Shown here piece after piece: positions 17,512-24,414 of a DNA stretch of 64,000 bases. Where the stretch lies: contig CAYFMQ010000016.1 in NCBI GenBank assembly GCA_964344255.1, positions 6,962-70,961 of the forward strand. The letters run 5' to 3'. A program made the translations under genes and the position numbers. Within the stretch, counting starts at the first letter, position 1, and every line of letters starts with the position of its first letter. The notes below the pieces were generated by a model. That model did not search any database and was not told the DNA's origin. It was given only the letters and a program-made list of their open reading frames with translations. This DNA comes from JAJFIE01 sp964344255. Lineage in GTDB: Bacteria; Pseudomonadota; Alphaproteobacteria; Rhodospirillales; Casp-alpha2.

Positions 17512-18258
17512 ATGACAGCTTCCACCCACTCGAGCGCATCGGATGAAGAAGTCGAACGCTTCGCCGTCATCGCCGACGAATGGTGGGACGATACGGGTAA
17601 ATTCAAGCCGTTGCATATGATCAACCCGGTGCGAGTCCAGTTCGTCCGGGACTCGCTCGCTACGCATTTCGGGCGTGACATCAAATCCGAAAAACCGTTC
17701 GCCGGCATCACCCTGCTCGACGTGGGCTGCGGCGGCGGCCTGATGAGCGAGCCCTTATGCCGCCTGGGCGCAGACTTGACTTCCATCGACGCCGGCGAGG
17801 AAACCGTCGCCGTCGCCCGCAACCACGCCGAACGAAACGGCCTCGACATCGACTACCGCCAGGCAACGCCGGAACAGCTGGCTGAAGAGGGCCTGCTGTT
17901 CGATGCCGTCATGTCCCTGGAAGTCGTTGAGCACGTGACGGATGTGGATGCGTTCCTAGGCAGCCTCGCCGCCCTCGTCAAACCGGGGGGCGCACTTGTG
18001 CTTGCAACGCTGAACCGGACGCTCAAGTCGCTGGCGCTGGCGAAAGTCGGAGCGGAATACATCCTGAGGTGGGTGCCCGCCGGAACCCACGACTGGAACA
18101 AGTTCGTGCGGCCATCGGAACTCGCCAATGGCCTGCGCCCCCATGGCATGACGCTACAAGCCATGAAAGGCATGAGCTTCAACCCGCTTAAGGGTGAATG
18201 GTCCCTGGGCAGCGATACGGACGTCAACTACCTGGCGTATTTTATCAAGGGGGAATAA
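17512..18258 (+). CDS. ubiG: Ubiquinone biosynthesis O-methyltransferase UbiG
   Basis: UbiG methylates hydroxyl groups of ubiquinone precursors at two steps. The 248-residue protein contains the SAM-binding motif DVGCGGGLMSEPLCRLGA, the family-typical EWWDDTGKFKPLHMINPVR near the N-terminus (here DEWWDD) and a long C-terminal segment with AGTHDWNKFVRP. The ATG at 17512 follows AAAGGCGG. A longer frame reaches 17458 but lacks similarity. The gene is divergent from lysC and followed closely by a second methyltransferase gene, probably in one transcript. Confidence 0.95.
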   Translation: MTASTHSSASDEEVERFAVIADEWWDDTGKFKPLHMINPVRVQFVRDSLATHFGRDIKSEKPFAGITLLDVGCGGGLMSEPLCRLGADLTSIDAGEETVAVARNHAERNGLDIDYRQATPEQLAEEGLLFDAVMSLEVVEHVTDVDAFLGSLAALVKPGGALVLATLNRTLKSLALAKVGAEYILRWVPAGTHDWNKFVRPSELANGLRPHGMTLQAMKGMSFNPLKGEWSLGSDTDVNYLAYFIKGE

Positions 18259-18276
18259 CAATAGGGGGGAGTAGTG

Positions 18277-19089
18277 ATGGCTGATCATACAAGCCAGTTT
18301 GTCGGGGGGATTCCGGAAAATTATGACACGTGCCTGGGGCCGGTCATCTTCGAGGGATATGCAAGCGATCTCGTTACAAGGGTAACAAAGACGGCGCCGT
18401 CATCCGTTCTTGAACTGGCTTCCGGCACCGGGATCGTAACCCGCAAGTTGCGGGATGCCCTGGGCAAGGAAACCCGTCTCGTTGCGACGGACCTGAACCC
18501 GCCCATGCTCGACGTTGCCGCGAGCAAGTTTTCCGCGGACGAAAATGTCGAATTCCAGGAGGCCGACGCCACGGCCCTGCCCTTTGAAGAAAATACATTC
18601 GATGCCATTATCTGCCAGTTCGGTGTCATGTTCTTCCCCGACAAACCGATGGCGTTCAGCGAAGCGGCGCGGGTCCTGCGTTCCGGCGGGCGATATCTGT
18701 TCAATGTCTGGGGCAGCATGTCCGAGAATCCGTTTTCCCAATGCGCCCATGATGTCGTGCGCGAATACTTTCCTGACGATCCGCCAGGTTTTTACAAGGT
18801 TCCCTTCGGATACACGGACTCAGACGCCGTACTGGCCGATATGGCGGCAGGCGGCCTAACCGACGTCGCTTGCGAAACCCTGATGATCGAAAAACCGGTT
18901 TCCGACTGGTCATCGTTCGCTCACGGTCTAGTTTTCGGCAACCCCCTGAATGACGAGATTCAGGAACGGGGCGGTGTTGAATCTGTCGATGTCGTGAAGG
19001 GGATTCAGGCCTCGCTACAGGATCGTTTCGGCACAGCACCTTCGACAATGCCGCTTCTGGCCAGGGTCTACAGCGGAACAGCTCCGTGA
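18277..19089 (+). CDS. Class I SAM-dependent methyltransferase (UbiE/COQ5-like)
   Basis: The 270-residue protein has the class I methyltransferase fold: SAM motif I VLELASGTGIVTRKLRDAL near residue 47, an acidic motif VATDLNPPMLDVA, then ATALPFEENTFDAIICQFGVMFFPD, typical of UbiE/COQ5-type and related small-molecule methyltransferases. The substrate is unknown. The ATG at 18277 follows a strong AGGGGGGAG; a GTG just upstream is possible. Its stop overlaps the GTG of the following alpha/beta hydrolase by four bases (GTGA), so the two are translated together and may act on one compound. Confidence 0.85.
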   Translation: MADHTSQFVGGIPENYDTCLGPVIFEGYASDLVTRVTKTAPSSVLELASGTGIVTRKLRDALGKETRLVATDLNPPMLDVAASKFSADENVEFQEADATALPFEENTFDAIICQFGVMFFPDKPMAFSEAARVLRSGGRYLFNVWGSMSENPFSQCAHDVVREYFPDDPPGFYKVPFGYTDSDAVLADMAAGGLTDVACETLMIEKPVSDWSSFAHGLVFGNPLNDEIQERGGVESVDVVKGIQASLQDRFGTAPSTMPLLARVYSGTAP

Positions 19090-19955
19090 TACCCGGTTTC
19101 GAGCAGCGGCGCATCGATACTTCGGAAGCGTCCATCAACCTCGCCATCGGCGGGGATGGCCCGCCCCTGCTTCTGCTGCACGGCTGCCCGGAAACCCACA
19201 TCATGTGGCGCAAGATCGCTCCACAACTGGCGGAGCGTTTCACCGTTGTCGCACCGGACCTGCGCGGTTACGGCGAAAGTTCCATTCCAAGGGGCGCCCC
19301 GGATCACGCCAATTACGCCTTCCGCGCCATGGCCGGAGACATGGTCGAGGTCATGGAGACGCTGGGGTTTGATAAATTCAGCGCCGCCGGTCACGACCGC
19401 GGCGCCCGGGTTCTTCACCGCATGGCCCTCGACAGCCCGGAAAGCCTGGAGCGCATCGCCCTGCTCGACATCCTGCCGACGCTCACGCTTTATGAGAATC
19501 TGGACAAGGATTTCGTCCTGAATTACTGGATCTGGGTCTTTCACGTGCAGCCGCCGGACATGCCGGAACGCATGATCAGCTCCGAGATCGGGGCCTATCT
19601 GGAAAACGAAATGGGGCGCCTGCGGCGGAACGGCGTTATCGAACCGAAAGTGTGGGCGGCGTATACCCGGGCCCTCGACACGCCTGAAAAGGCCCACGGC
19701 ACGTGCGAGGATTACCGCGCGGCGGCCTCCATCGACCTGGATCATGACCGACAGGACCTGGACCGCAAGATCACTTGTCCGGTTCTGGTCCTGTGGGGTG
19801 AACAGAATGCCGTCTGGGAACGTTTCGATATGATCGACGTTTGGCGCGAACGGGCGGAAGAGGTGACAGGCTTTCCCCTGCCTTGCGGCCATTACCTGCC
19901 GGAAGAAGCGCCCGAGGAAACCTTGCAGCACCTCCTGGATTTCTTCCCGCCCTGA
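19086..19955 (+). CDS. Alpha/beta hydrolase, fluoroacetate-dehalogenase-like
   Basis: The 289-residue protein belongs to the haloacetate dehalogenase/epoxide hydrolase branch. It shows LLLHGCPETHIMW (oxyanion region), the nucleophile motif GHDRGAR with D104, R105 and R108, LDILPT, and a C-terminal GHYLPEEAPEE with the catalytic His. In known fluoroacetate dehalogenases a His-Trp pair helps bind fluoride; here the aligned segment reads I149-W150, so the histidine is absent. Dehalogenation is therefore uncertain and a different ester or epoxide substrate is possible. It starts with GTG inside the preceding methyltransferase stop. Confidence 0.8.
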   Translation: MIPGFEQRRIDTSEASINLAIGGDGPPLLLLHGCPETHIMWRKIAPQLAERFTVVAPDLRGYGESSIPRGAPDHANYAFRAMAGDMVEVMETLGFDKFSAAGHDRGARVLHRMALDSPESLERIALLDILPTLTLYENLDKDFVLNYWIWVFHVQPPDMPERMISSEIGAYLENEMGRLRRNGVIEPKVWAAYTRALDTPEKAHGTCEDYRAAASIDLDHDRQDLDRKITCPVLVLWGEQNAVWERFDMIDVWRERAEEVTGFPLPCGHYLPEEAPEETLQHLLDFFPP

Positions 19956-19969
19956 TCACGACGTTTCGC

Positions 19970-20515
19970 TTAAACCGAGTTTGCCGTTTTTCTGACTTTC
20001 GACGGATCCTTGTTGATGGCGAGGTTCAGCAAACGATCGACTGATCTACCGTCATCGGCCATTGGCAGTTCGATGAAGCTGTACCAGTCGGAATAACGCC
20101 ACTTGTTCTTGAGCTGCCATTTTACCGGACCCCAGCAAATCCGGATATTGTCCGTGCCTTTCAGGGATTGCAGGTTTTCAAAATCCTCCGGCGAAAACAG
20201 TACATTTTCAAATTCCCGCATGCGCCGGTTGGTCAGGTCATGACCGTAAAATTCCGTAAGATGAATTCCCCATAGGCGAAAAGTCGAGTCATAAGCATCG
20301 CCGGGGATCAGATCCTCGACACAAATCCATCCATGCCACGGGATAAAATCCTCAAGCTCGAAATCACGCCATGCCGGTAGGGAATCCCCGACACGCTTTG
20401 AATCCCAAAGCTGTTTGAATGCCTTGAATTCGCCTAAATCCTTCGCCGGAGTATCGGCAGAATAAACCTCGTATGTCCACCCGTCAGAACTGGTCCGGTG
20501 ACCCAGTTTCGCCAT
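19970..20515 (-). CDS. PAS-domain protein (PAS_5 type)
   Basis: The 181-residue protein looks like the alphaproteobacterial PAS_5 family, with a core such as WRDFELEDFIPWHGWICVEDL followed by FRLWGIHLTEFYGHDLTNRRM and a second half containing IELPMADDG. Such proteins are single PAS modules with no attached kinase or output domain; their ligand is unknown. It is convergent with the alpha/beta hydrolase (14 bases apart). The upstream gap 20516-20657 is AT-rich and holds a short palindrome TTTAGTCACTAAA at 20570-20582. The family call rests on overall pattern, so it is moderately sure. Confidence 0.75.
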   Translation of the reverse strand: MAKLGHRTSSDGWTYEVYSADTPAKDLGEFKAFKQLWDSKRVGDSLPAWRDFELEDFIPWHGWICVEDLIPGDAYDSTFRLWGIHLTEFYGHDLTNRRMREFENVLFSPEDFENLQSLKGTDNIRICWGPVKWQLKNKWRYSDWYSFIELPMADDGRSVDRLLNLAINKDPSKVRKTANSV

Positions 20516-20657
20516 GATCCCTCCCCCGAGAGAAATTTATCATGTAGTTCACGCCACATGATTGTATTATTTAGTCACTAAATGTTTGGGGTTATAGAGT
20601 CAAGAACTTGATTACGGTTTATTGAATTTACCGAAACTTATTCAACTTTTTGTTTTT

Positions 20658-21032
20658 TCACTCTGGCCTTGTCGCGTTGAAGGCGATCCAGGCGAAAACA
20701 AACATGCCGGCGATCACGGCCAATGACGATAGCGCCGAAATGGGATCGCCGGTCAGCGGACTGCCGCTATAGATGGCCGCAACTCCGATAACCAGGCCGA
20801 CCATGCCCACGTTGCTGATCCAGAAATGAGCGCCAGCAAGCCGGCTTTTTTCGGCATCGGGATAGGCCTTGTAGAACAGCCCGTACAGGAACATGGCGAC
20901 GAAGCCCAGCAGGTTCAGGTGCGCATGGGTAGGCGACTGGCTGTGATCGGCCGATGCCGCCATGTAGATACCCAACGTCATGCCCAGGATGGCGTAAAGA
21001 ACAGATAAACGAATGAATTTCGCCGCCAGCAT
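20658..21032 (-). CDS. Small four-helix membrane protein resembling a haem-copper oxidase subunit I fragment
   Basis: The 124-residue protein has four likely transmembrane helices (about 7-27, 38-58, 69-90, 97-118). The segment THAHLNLLGFVAMFLYGLFYKAYPD resembles the HAHxxLLG helix of cbb3-type/NO-reductase subunit I proteins, where the histidine binds haem. Stand-alone proteins of this size are often annotated as cytochrome c oxidase subunit I-like; their function is not known. Without the other helices it cannot be an oxidase. It ends 142 bases from the PAS gene on the same strand and is divergent from the rRNA-type promoter at 21129. Confidence 0.7.
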   Translation of the reverse strand: MLAAKFIRLSVLYAILGMTLGIYMAASADHSQSPTHAHLNLLGFVAMFLYGLFYKAYPDAEKSRLAGAHFWISNVGMVGLVIGVAAIYSGSPLTGDPISALSSLAVIAGMFVFAWIAFNATRPE

Positions 21033-21128
21033 GATGATCCCCCTTAAACCTCTGTGTCATGAAACCTTGGCGGGAAAAATTCTTATCGGACAACCGTTAA
21101 GGGACAGTGAATAGGGAAACCAAAAAAC

Positions 21129-21158
21129 TTGACAAATGACATAAATTATGCTTATATT
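21129..21158 (+). promoter_or_regulatory. Strong sigma70-type promoter, TTGACA-18-TATATT
   Basis: A perfect -35 box TTGACA (21129-21134) and a -10 box TATATT (21153-21158, five of six consensus bases) are 18 bases apart. Transcription would begin near 21165. No protein gene follows for 700 bases on this strand, but an rRNA-type boxA follows at once, so the product is probably an untranslated RNA. Confidence 0.7.
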
Positions 21159-21173
21159 CCTAGTTTGGCTTTA

Positions 21174-21185
21174 TGCTCTTTGACA
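21174..21185 (+). promoter_or_regulatory. rRNA-type boxA antitermination element
   Basis: TGCTCTTTGACA matches the boxA core TGCTCTTTAACA of rRNA leaders, in the form with G that alphaproteobacterial rRNA leaders and spacers commonly show before TGGTGAATAG-like text. It lies about 10 bases downstream of the predicted transcription start. In rRNA operons boxA recruits NusB-S10 to prevent Rho-dependent termination. Here no 16S, 23S, 5S or tRNA follows. Confidence 0.6.
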
Positions 21186-21234
21186 TGGTGAATAGGTCTT
21201 CGGCGTGATGTCGTATGTCCGCATATGATCATTC

Positions 21235-21398
21235 TTGAGCAGATCATGAACAGATGAGATCGCTTGTGATCATCTGGCCATGTGAATCTGCTCAAATTTA
21301 AAGAAATGATCGGCGGAACACATTAAAGCGGAAGGTCCTTCCGCTTTAATGTGACCCGATCAATAACCGCACTTGAGCCGGGTTCAGCCAAGTGCGGT
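21235..21398 (+). ncRNA. Putative structured RNA downstream of the rRNA-type promoter
   Basis: Three nested structures follow the promoter and boxA. GAGCAGAT (21237-21244) can pair with ATCTGCTC (near 21285-21292) around an inner CAGATGA/TCATCTG pair. Arms 21319-21335 and 21337-21353 form a perfect 17-base-pair inverted repeat with one central base, flanked by TGATCGG/CCGATCA (21307-21313/21356-21362). Arms 21366-21375 and 21389-21398 pair over ten bases with a 13-base loop, terminator-like but with only a short T-rich tail. I recognise no known RNA family. It may be a stand-alone RNA or the residue of an rRNA operon. Confidence 0.45.
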
Positions 21399-21433
21399 GA
21401 TTTCTAGGGATTTGGGAAGGCCGTGTTACAAAA

Positions 21434-21546
21434 GTCTACAAATGTCTACATTATTATGGAAAATAATTCGGCCTAAGTTATTGAAACTAAAGAAAACACA
21501 AAGGTTAACGTGCAAAAAAGTCTACAAAAGTAGACAAAAGTCTACA
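21434..21546. repeat. Cluster A of GTCTACA/TGTAGAC motifs
   Basis: Five copies of the heptamer occur in both orientations: GTCTACA at 21434, 21444 and 21520, GTAGACA at 21530, GTCTACA at 21540. The first pair and the last three are spaced about 10 bases apart, one helical turn. Between them ATTATGGAAAAT occurs, which is also found beside the second cluster at 39.1-39.3 kb. The region is AT-rich and non-coding. Confidence 0.7.
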
Positions 21547-21623
21547 TTTTGTTGAATTTCAATGACTTATACCGGGTGGGTTTACCCTACCCGGAACCGG
21601 CGGTTTGAGCGCTGTATACCGGT

Positions 21624-21736
21624 CTGGATTCCCGCCTGCGCGGGAATGACTCCTAAGGGCAAAATGGCTGGTTTCTGCTTTCGCGTGAATGACGGCGTTC
21701 AACGCATCCGTCACCCCCGCGAAGGCGGGGGTCCAG
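21624..21736. repeat. REP-like repeats, three copies (CTGGATTCCCGC...GGGAATGAC)
   Basis: Copies lie at 21624-21650 (forward), 21668-21693 (forward, degenerate) and 21710-21736 (reverse). Each is a palindromic GC-rich hairpin flanked by CTGGA and TGAC. The same family appears at 37.9 kb and 38.8-39.1 kb in this window. Such elements are widely scattered between genes in alphaproteobacteria and may act as transcript-end hairpins. Confidence 0.8.
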
Positions 21737-21815
21737 TAATATCTGTATAGAGAAAGTCATGTAATTGGGGAGAATCGGACGTTTCGCCCCATCACAGAGG
21801 CGGCGGATATTCCGC

Positions 21816-22247
21816 CTAGTCGTTGCGCCGCGGCAGGTTGGGCAGGCGGAAAACGTCGATGCCTTCTTCATCCAAGCTTTCCGTTTCCTCCTGCGTCGCC
21901 TCGCCGTAGATGCCGCGTTCTTCCGCCTCGCCGTAGTGGATCTTGCGGGCTTCCTCGGCGAAGCCGGTACCGACGTTCTCGCAGTTTTCCTCTACGTGCT
22001 CACGCAGCTTGTAGGCGGCCTCGACGATCTCCTTGGCGACTTCCTCGGCGCGCGCCTCGTGGGCCGGCAACGTGCTTTCCTTGCGCGATGAAACGGCCGG
22101 CGCCATCAGCGCCTTGTCGATTTTCTTGTCGCCGCACATCGGGCACTCGATGTCCCCGGACGCACGCTGCTCGTCATAGGCGCTGCTGCTCGGGAACCAG
22201 CCCTCAAATTCATGCCCGGTTTTGCATTTCAGTCGAAAACTAATCAT
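21816..22247 (-). CDS. DUF1178 family protein
   Basis: The 143-residue protein begins MISFRLKCKTGHEFEGWFPSS, the conserved opening of DUF1178, followed by a zinc-finger-like C-P-M-C-G near residues 34-38 and an acidic C-terminus. The N-terminal cysteine (KCKTGH) and CPMCG could form a zinc ribbon. DUF1178 is common in alphaproteobacteria and often lies near grxC/grxD or carbon-nitrogen hydrolase genes; both occur within 2.5 kb here. The function is unknown. The start codon gives the canonical N-terminus, so the limits are reliable. Confidence 0.88.
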   Translation of the reverse strand: MISFRLKCKTGHEFEGWFPSSSAYDEQRASGDIECPMCGDKKIDKALMAPAVSSRKESTLPAHEARAEEVAKEIVEAAYKLREHVEENCENVGTGFAEEARKIHYGEAEERGIYGEATQEETESLDEEGIDVFRLPNLPRRND

Positions 22248-22348
22248 CGCTTTCCGTCTCTGTGATTAGCCCCCATTATACCAGAGAGTACGCCTGAGAG
22301 GCTAAAACAGTATGCCATTTATCGTTACTTAGTCGTAAATGGGGAAAA

Positions 22349-22984
22349 ATGCCAAGTCAAAATGTAAATGAGGCCCCGGAACGGCCCCCGTCGAAGCATT
22401 TGAAGATCACCGAGCCGTCGCCCTGGATCGTACGGTTCTCAGGCCTTGTTCCCAAAGGCGGCCAGGTTCTCGACCTGGCCTGCGGCGGCGGGCGGCACAG
22501 CGGGCACCTGCTGTCCGAAGGTTGCCGCGTGACGGCGGTGGACAAGGATACCGACGCCATCGCGGAGCGGCTTGGCGGCCGCGACGGACTGAGCATCATC
22601 ACCGCCGATCTGGAAGACGGGATCGATCCTTTTGGAACGGAAGGCCCGTTAGCCGGGCAAACGTTCGACGGTATCGTCGTCGTCAATTACCTGTACCGGC
22701 CCTTGATGACATCCCTGCTGGCGGCCCTTAAGCCCGGCGGCGTTCTGCTCTACGAGACGTTCGCCCGCGGCAACGAAGCCTACGCCCGGCCCCGCAACCC
22801 GGACCACCTGCTCCGCTCCGGCGAGCTGCTGGAACTTGTCTCAGGCCACCTGCAGGTCGTCGCCTACGAACACGGGTTGATCGAGGCCGATGACCTGCCC
22901 GGCGTGAAACAGCGGCTGGCGGCGGTCAAGGACTTGGGATTAAGCGAGCGCGAGGACGGCGACCCGCCAGCGCATGGGATTTAA
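22349..22984 (+). CDS. Class I SAM-dependent methyltransferase (TehB-like)
   Basis: The 211-residue protein has a SAM site QVLDLACGGGRHSGHL (about residues 35-50), an acidic loop AVDKDTDAI, and the segment FDGIVVVNYLYRPLM followed by GGVLLYETFARGNEAYARPRNPDHLL, which resembles TehB/tellurite-resistance-like methyltransferases common in proteobacteria. The actual substrate is unknown; such genes are often found near DUF1178 and nitrilase genes. It begins about 100 bases from the divergent DUF1178 gene and ends 56 bases before the convergent nitrilase-family gene. Confidence 0.8.
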   Translation: MPSQNVNEAPERPPSKHLKITEPSPWIVRFSGLVPKGGQVLDLACGGGRHSGHLLSEGCRVTAVDKDTDAIAERLGGRDGLSIITADLEDGIDPFGTEGPLAGQTFDGIVVVNYLYRPLMTSLLAALKPGGVLLYETFARGNEAYARPRNPDHLLRSGELLELVSGHLQVVAYEHGLIEADDLPGVKQRLAAVKDLGLSEREDGDPPAHGI

Positions 22985-23040
22985 TAAGCAAGCAAATCCC
23001 GAGCAACCGACAGGTTGCGACGACGCATTTGCGGCAAAAA

Positions 23041-23871
23041 TCAGGAAAACTCTCGATCATGCTGCAGGGACGGCACCTGGGCGCGGACCGCATCGACGCG
23101 GCCCGGATCGATTTCCGCCATGACGATACCCGGATCCTCTCCGCCGTCGGCGATGACCTCGCCCCAAGGATCGACGATCAGGGAATGGCCGTAGGTTCTG
23201 CGCCCGCCTTCGTGCTCGCCGCACTGGGCCGGGGCGAAGACGAAGCAGCCGCTCTCGATGGCCCGGGCGCGCAGCAGGGTATGCCAGTGGGCTTCGCCGG
23301 TAGGCCGGGTAAAGGCCGACGGCACGCTCAGGAAGATGGCGCCTTTATGCGCCAGCGCCCGGTAGAGATGGGGGAACCGCAGGTCGTAGCAGACGCTCAT
23401 GCCCAGCACGCCCCAGGGCGTTTCCGCCGTGACCAGCCTGTCGCCCGGCCTGTAGTTGGCGGATTCCCGGTACGCTTCGCCCGACGCCAGATCAACGTCA
23501 AACAGGTGAACCTTGTCATATCGGGCCCGGACCGCGCCTTCGCCGTCCACCAGGAAGGAGCGGTTGGCCAGCTTACCGTCTTTGTCTCCGGTTTCCGCCT
23601 GGACCACCAGCGAGCCGATCAGCAGCCAGACGCCTGAGTCTTTTGCCGCATCGCGGAGGCGATCAAGGGCTTCGGTTTCCGCTTCGGGACGGGCCTTGTC
23701 GCGGAGTAGTTCCGGGTCGGGCTCCATCATGCCCACGGTTTCCGGCAGCATGACGAAACCGGCGCCTCTCTCCCCGGCTTCCGCAATCCTGGGCAGCACG
23801 GCGTCGATGGTCCGTTCCGGGTCGCGGCCGGAGGTGGTCTGGATCAGGGCAATGGTGAAGGGTTCCGTCAT
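23041..23871 (-). CDS. Carbon-nitrogen hydrolase (Nit family, omega-amidase/deaminated glutathione amidase-like)
   Basis: The 276-residue protein has the nitrilase Glu-Lys-Cys triad: E44 in MLPETVG, K120 in YDKVHLFD and C161 in SVCYDLRFP. YDKxHLFD and CYDLRFP are characteristic of the Nit1/Nit2 branch, which hydrolyses omega-amides such as alpha-ketoglutaramate or deaminated glutathione, a metabolite repair task. The glutaredoxin gene upstream fits a glutathione link. It is transcribed on the minus strand after grxC with two large palindromes between. Confidence 0.9.
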   Translation of the reverse strand: MTEPFTIALIQTTSGRDPERTIDAVLPRIAEAGERGAGFVMLPETVGMMEPDPELLRDKARPEAETEALDRLRDAAKDSGVWLLIGSLVVQAETGDKDGKLANRSFLVDGEGAVRARYDKVHLFDVDLASGEAYRESANYRPGDRLVTAETPWGVLGMSVCYDLRFPHLYRALAHKGAIFLSVPSAFTRPTGEAHWHTLLRARAIESGCFVFAPAQCGEHEGGRRTYGHSLIVDPWGEVIADGGEDPGIVMAEIDPGRVDAVRAQVPSLQHDREFS

Positions 23872-23883
23872 GGACGGAGTTTA

Positions 23884-23942
23884 GAGCAGGTCATGTTTTC
23901 TTGGAACCACTTCGTGGACCAATAAAACATGTTCCCCTGCTC
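23884..23942. repeat. Large palindrome, RIME-like intergenic element (first of two)
   Basis: GAGCAGG (23884-23890) pairs with CCTGCTC (23936-23942), ATGTTTT with AAAACAT inside, and CCAC/GTGG (23907-23917) at the tip, giving a nearly continuous 59-base hairpin. It resembles in style the RIME palindromes of rhizobia. It lies between the nitrilase-family and grxC genes. Confidence 0.65.
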
Positions 23943-23957
23943 CAGGTTATTCAAATC

Positions 23958-24016
23958 GATCGGATTCACACGTTTTGATGAAACATGATGTGTTTCCGTC
24001 TAAACGTGATCCGATC
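23958..24016. repeat. Second large palindrome in the grxC 3' region
   Basis: GATCGGATTCACACGTTT (23958-23975) pairs with AAACGTGATCCGATC (24002-24016) with a small bulge. It lies 12 bases past the grxC stop and could end or stabilise the grxC transcript, or block read-through into the nitrilase-family gene. It follows the first palindrome after 15 bases, so the two may form one mobile intergenic element. Confidence 0.6.
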
Positions 24017-24028
24017 TAGAACGAAGGG

Positions 24029-24334
24029 TCAGGCGAGCGCCAGCTTGGTATCCAGTTCGCCCTCGAAATCGAGGAACATCAGGTCGTCGCAGCCGCCGAT
24101 ATGCTCGTCGTCGATGAAGATCTGCGGCACCGTGTAGCTGTCTTCGTCGCCGGCGCGTTCGATCATTTCCTTGCGCAGGCCCGGCTTCATCATGACGTCG
24201 TATTCTTCGTAGGCCACGCCCTTCTTCTCCAGTAGTTTCTTGGCGCGCATGCAGAAACCGCAGAACGGCGAGGTGTAGATCTCGACAAAGGGCCTGTTGG
24301 CCGTATCGGTTTTTGAATCGGGCATGATCTTCAT
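24029..24334 (-). CDS. grxC: Glutaredoxin 3
   Basis: This small thiol oxidoreductase (101 residues) has the active site C25-G-F-C28 in YTSPFCGFCMRAK, where CPYC is the textbook form; CGFC is usual in alphaproteobacteria. The cis-proline region TVPQIFIDDEHIGGCDDL is intact, so it should reduce disulfides with glutathione. Two ATGs are possible, at 24334 (MKIMPDSK) and 24325 (MPDSK); a longer frame reaches 24418 but overlaps the end of comF. It lies 80 bases after comF on the same strand, a typical comF-grxC-nitrilase order. Confidence 0.93.
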   Translation of the reverse strand: MKIMPDSKTDTANRPFVEIYTSPFCGFCMRAKKLLEKKGVAYEEYDVMMKPGLRKEMIERAGDEDSYTVPQIFIDDEHIGGCDDLMFLDFEGELDTKLALA

Positions 24335-24414
24335 TACCGGTTCGATTGATGACTGTCCGATACATAGTAAGGCGGGTATAAAATGGCAACTCACGAAAGT
24401 GTCTTTGTCACACT

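Larger units (their letters stand above)
21033..21815. other. 783-base gene-free region rich in structured elements
   Basis: No credible protein gene is visible. In order it holds a strong promoter and boxA (21129-21185), three hairpin regions (21235-21398), five copies of GTCTAC/GTAGAC (21434-21546), a short hairpin near 21575-21600 (CCGGGTGGG/CCCTACCCGG), and three copies of the CTGGATTCCCGC repeat family (21624-21736). It separates the small membrane protein gene from the DUF1178 gene. The amount of structure argues for an RNA gene or the remains of one. Confidence 0.7.

Noticed and set aside
21301..21400. Possible tRNA in the structured region near 21.3 kb
   Set aside because: No cloverleaf with T-loop GTTCRA and anticodon arm can be formed; the hairpins are simple inverted repeats.
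24000..24389. Alternative minus-strand frame overlapping grxC
   Set aside because: It is the shifted frame of grxC with an Arg-rich sequence and no glutaredoxin motif.
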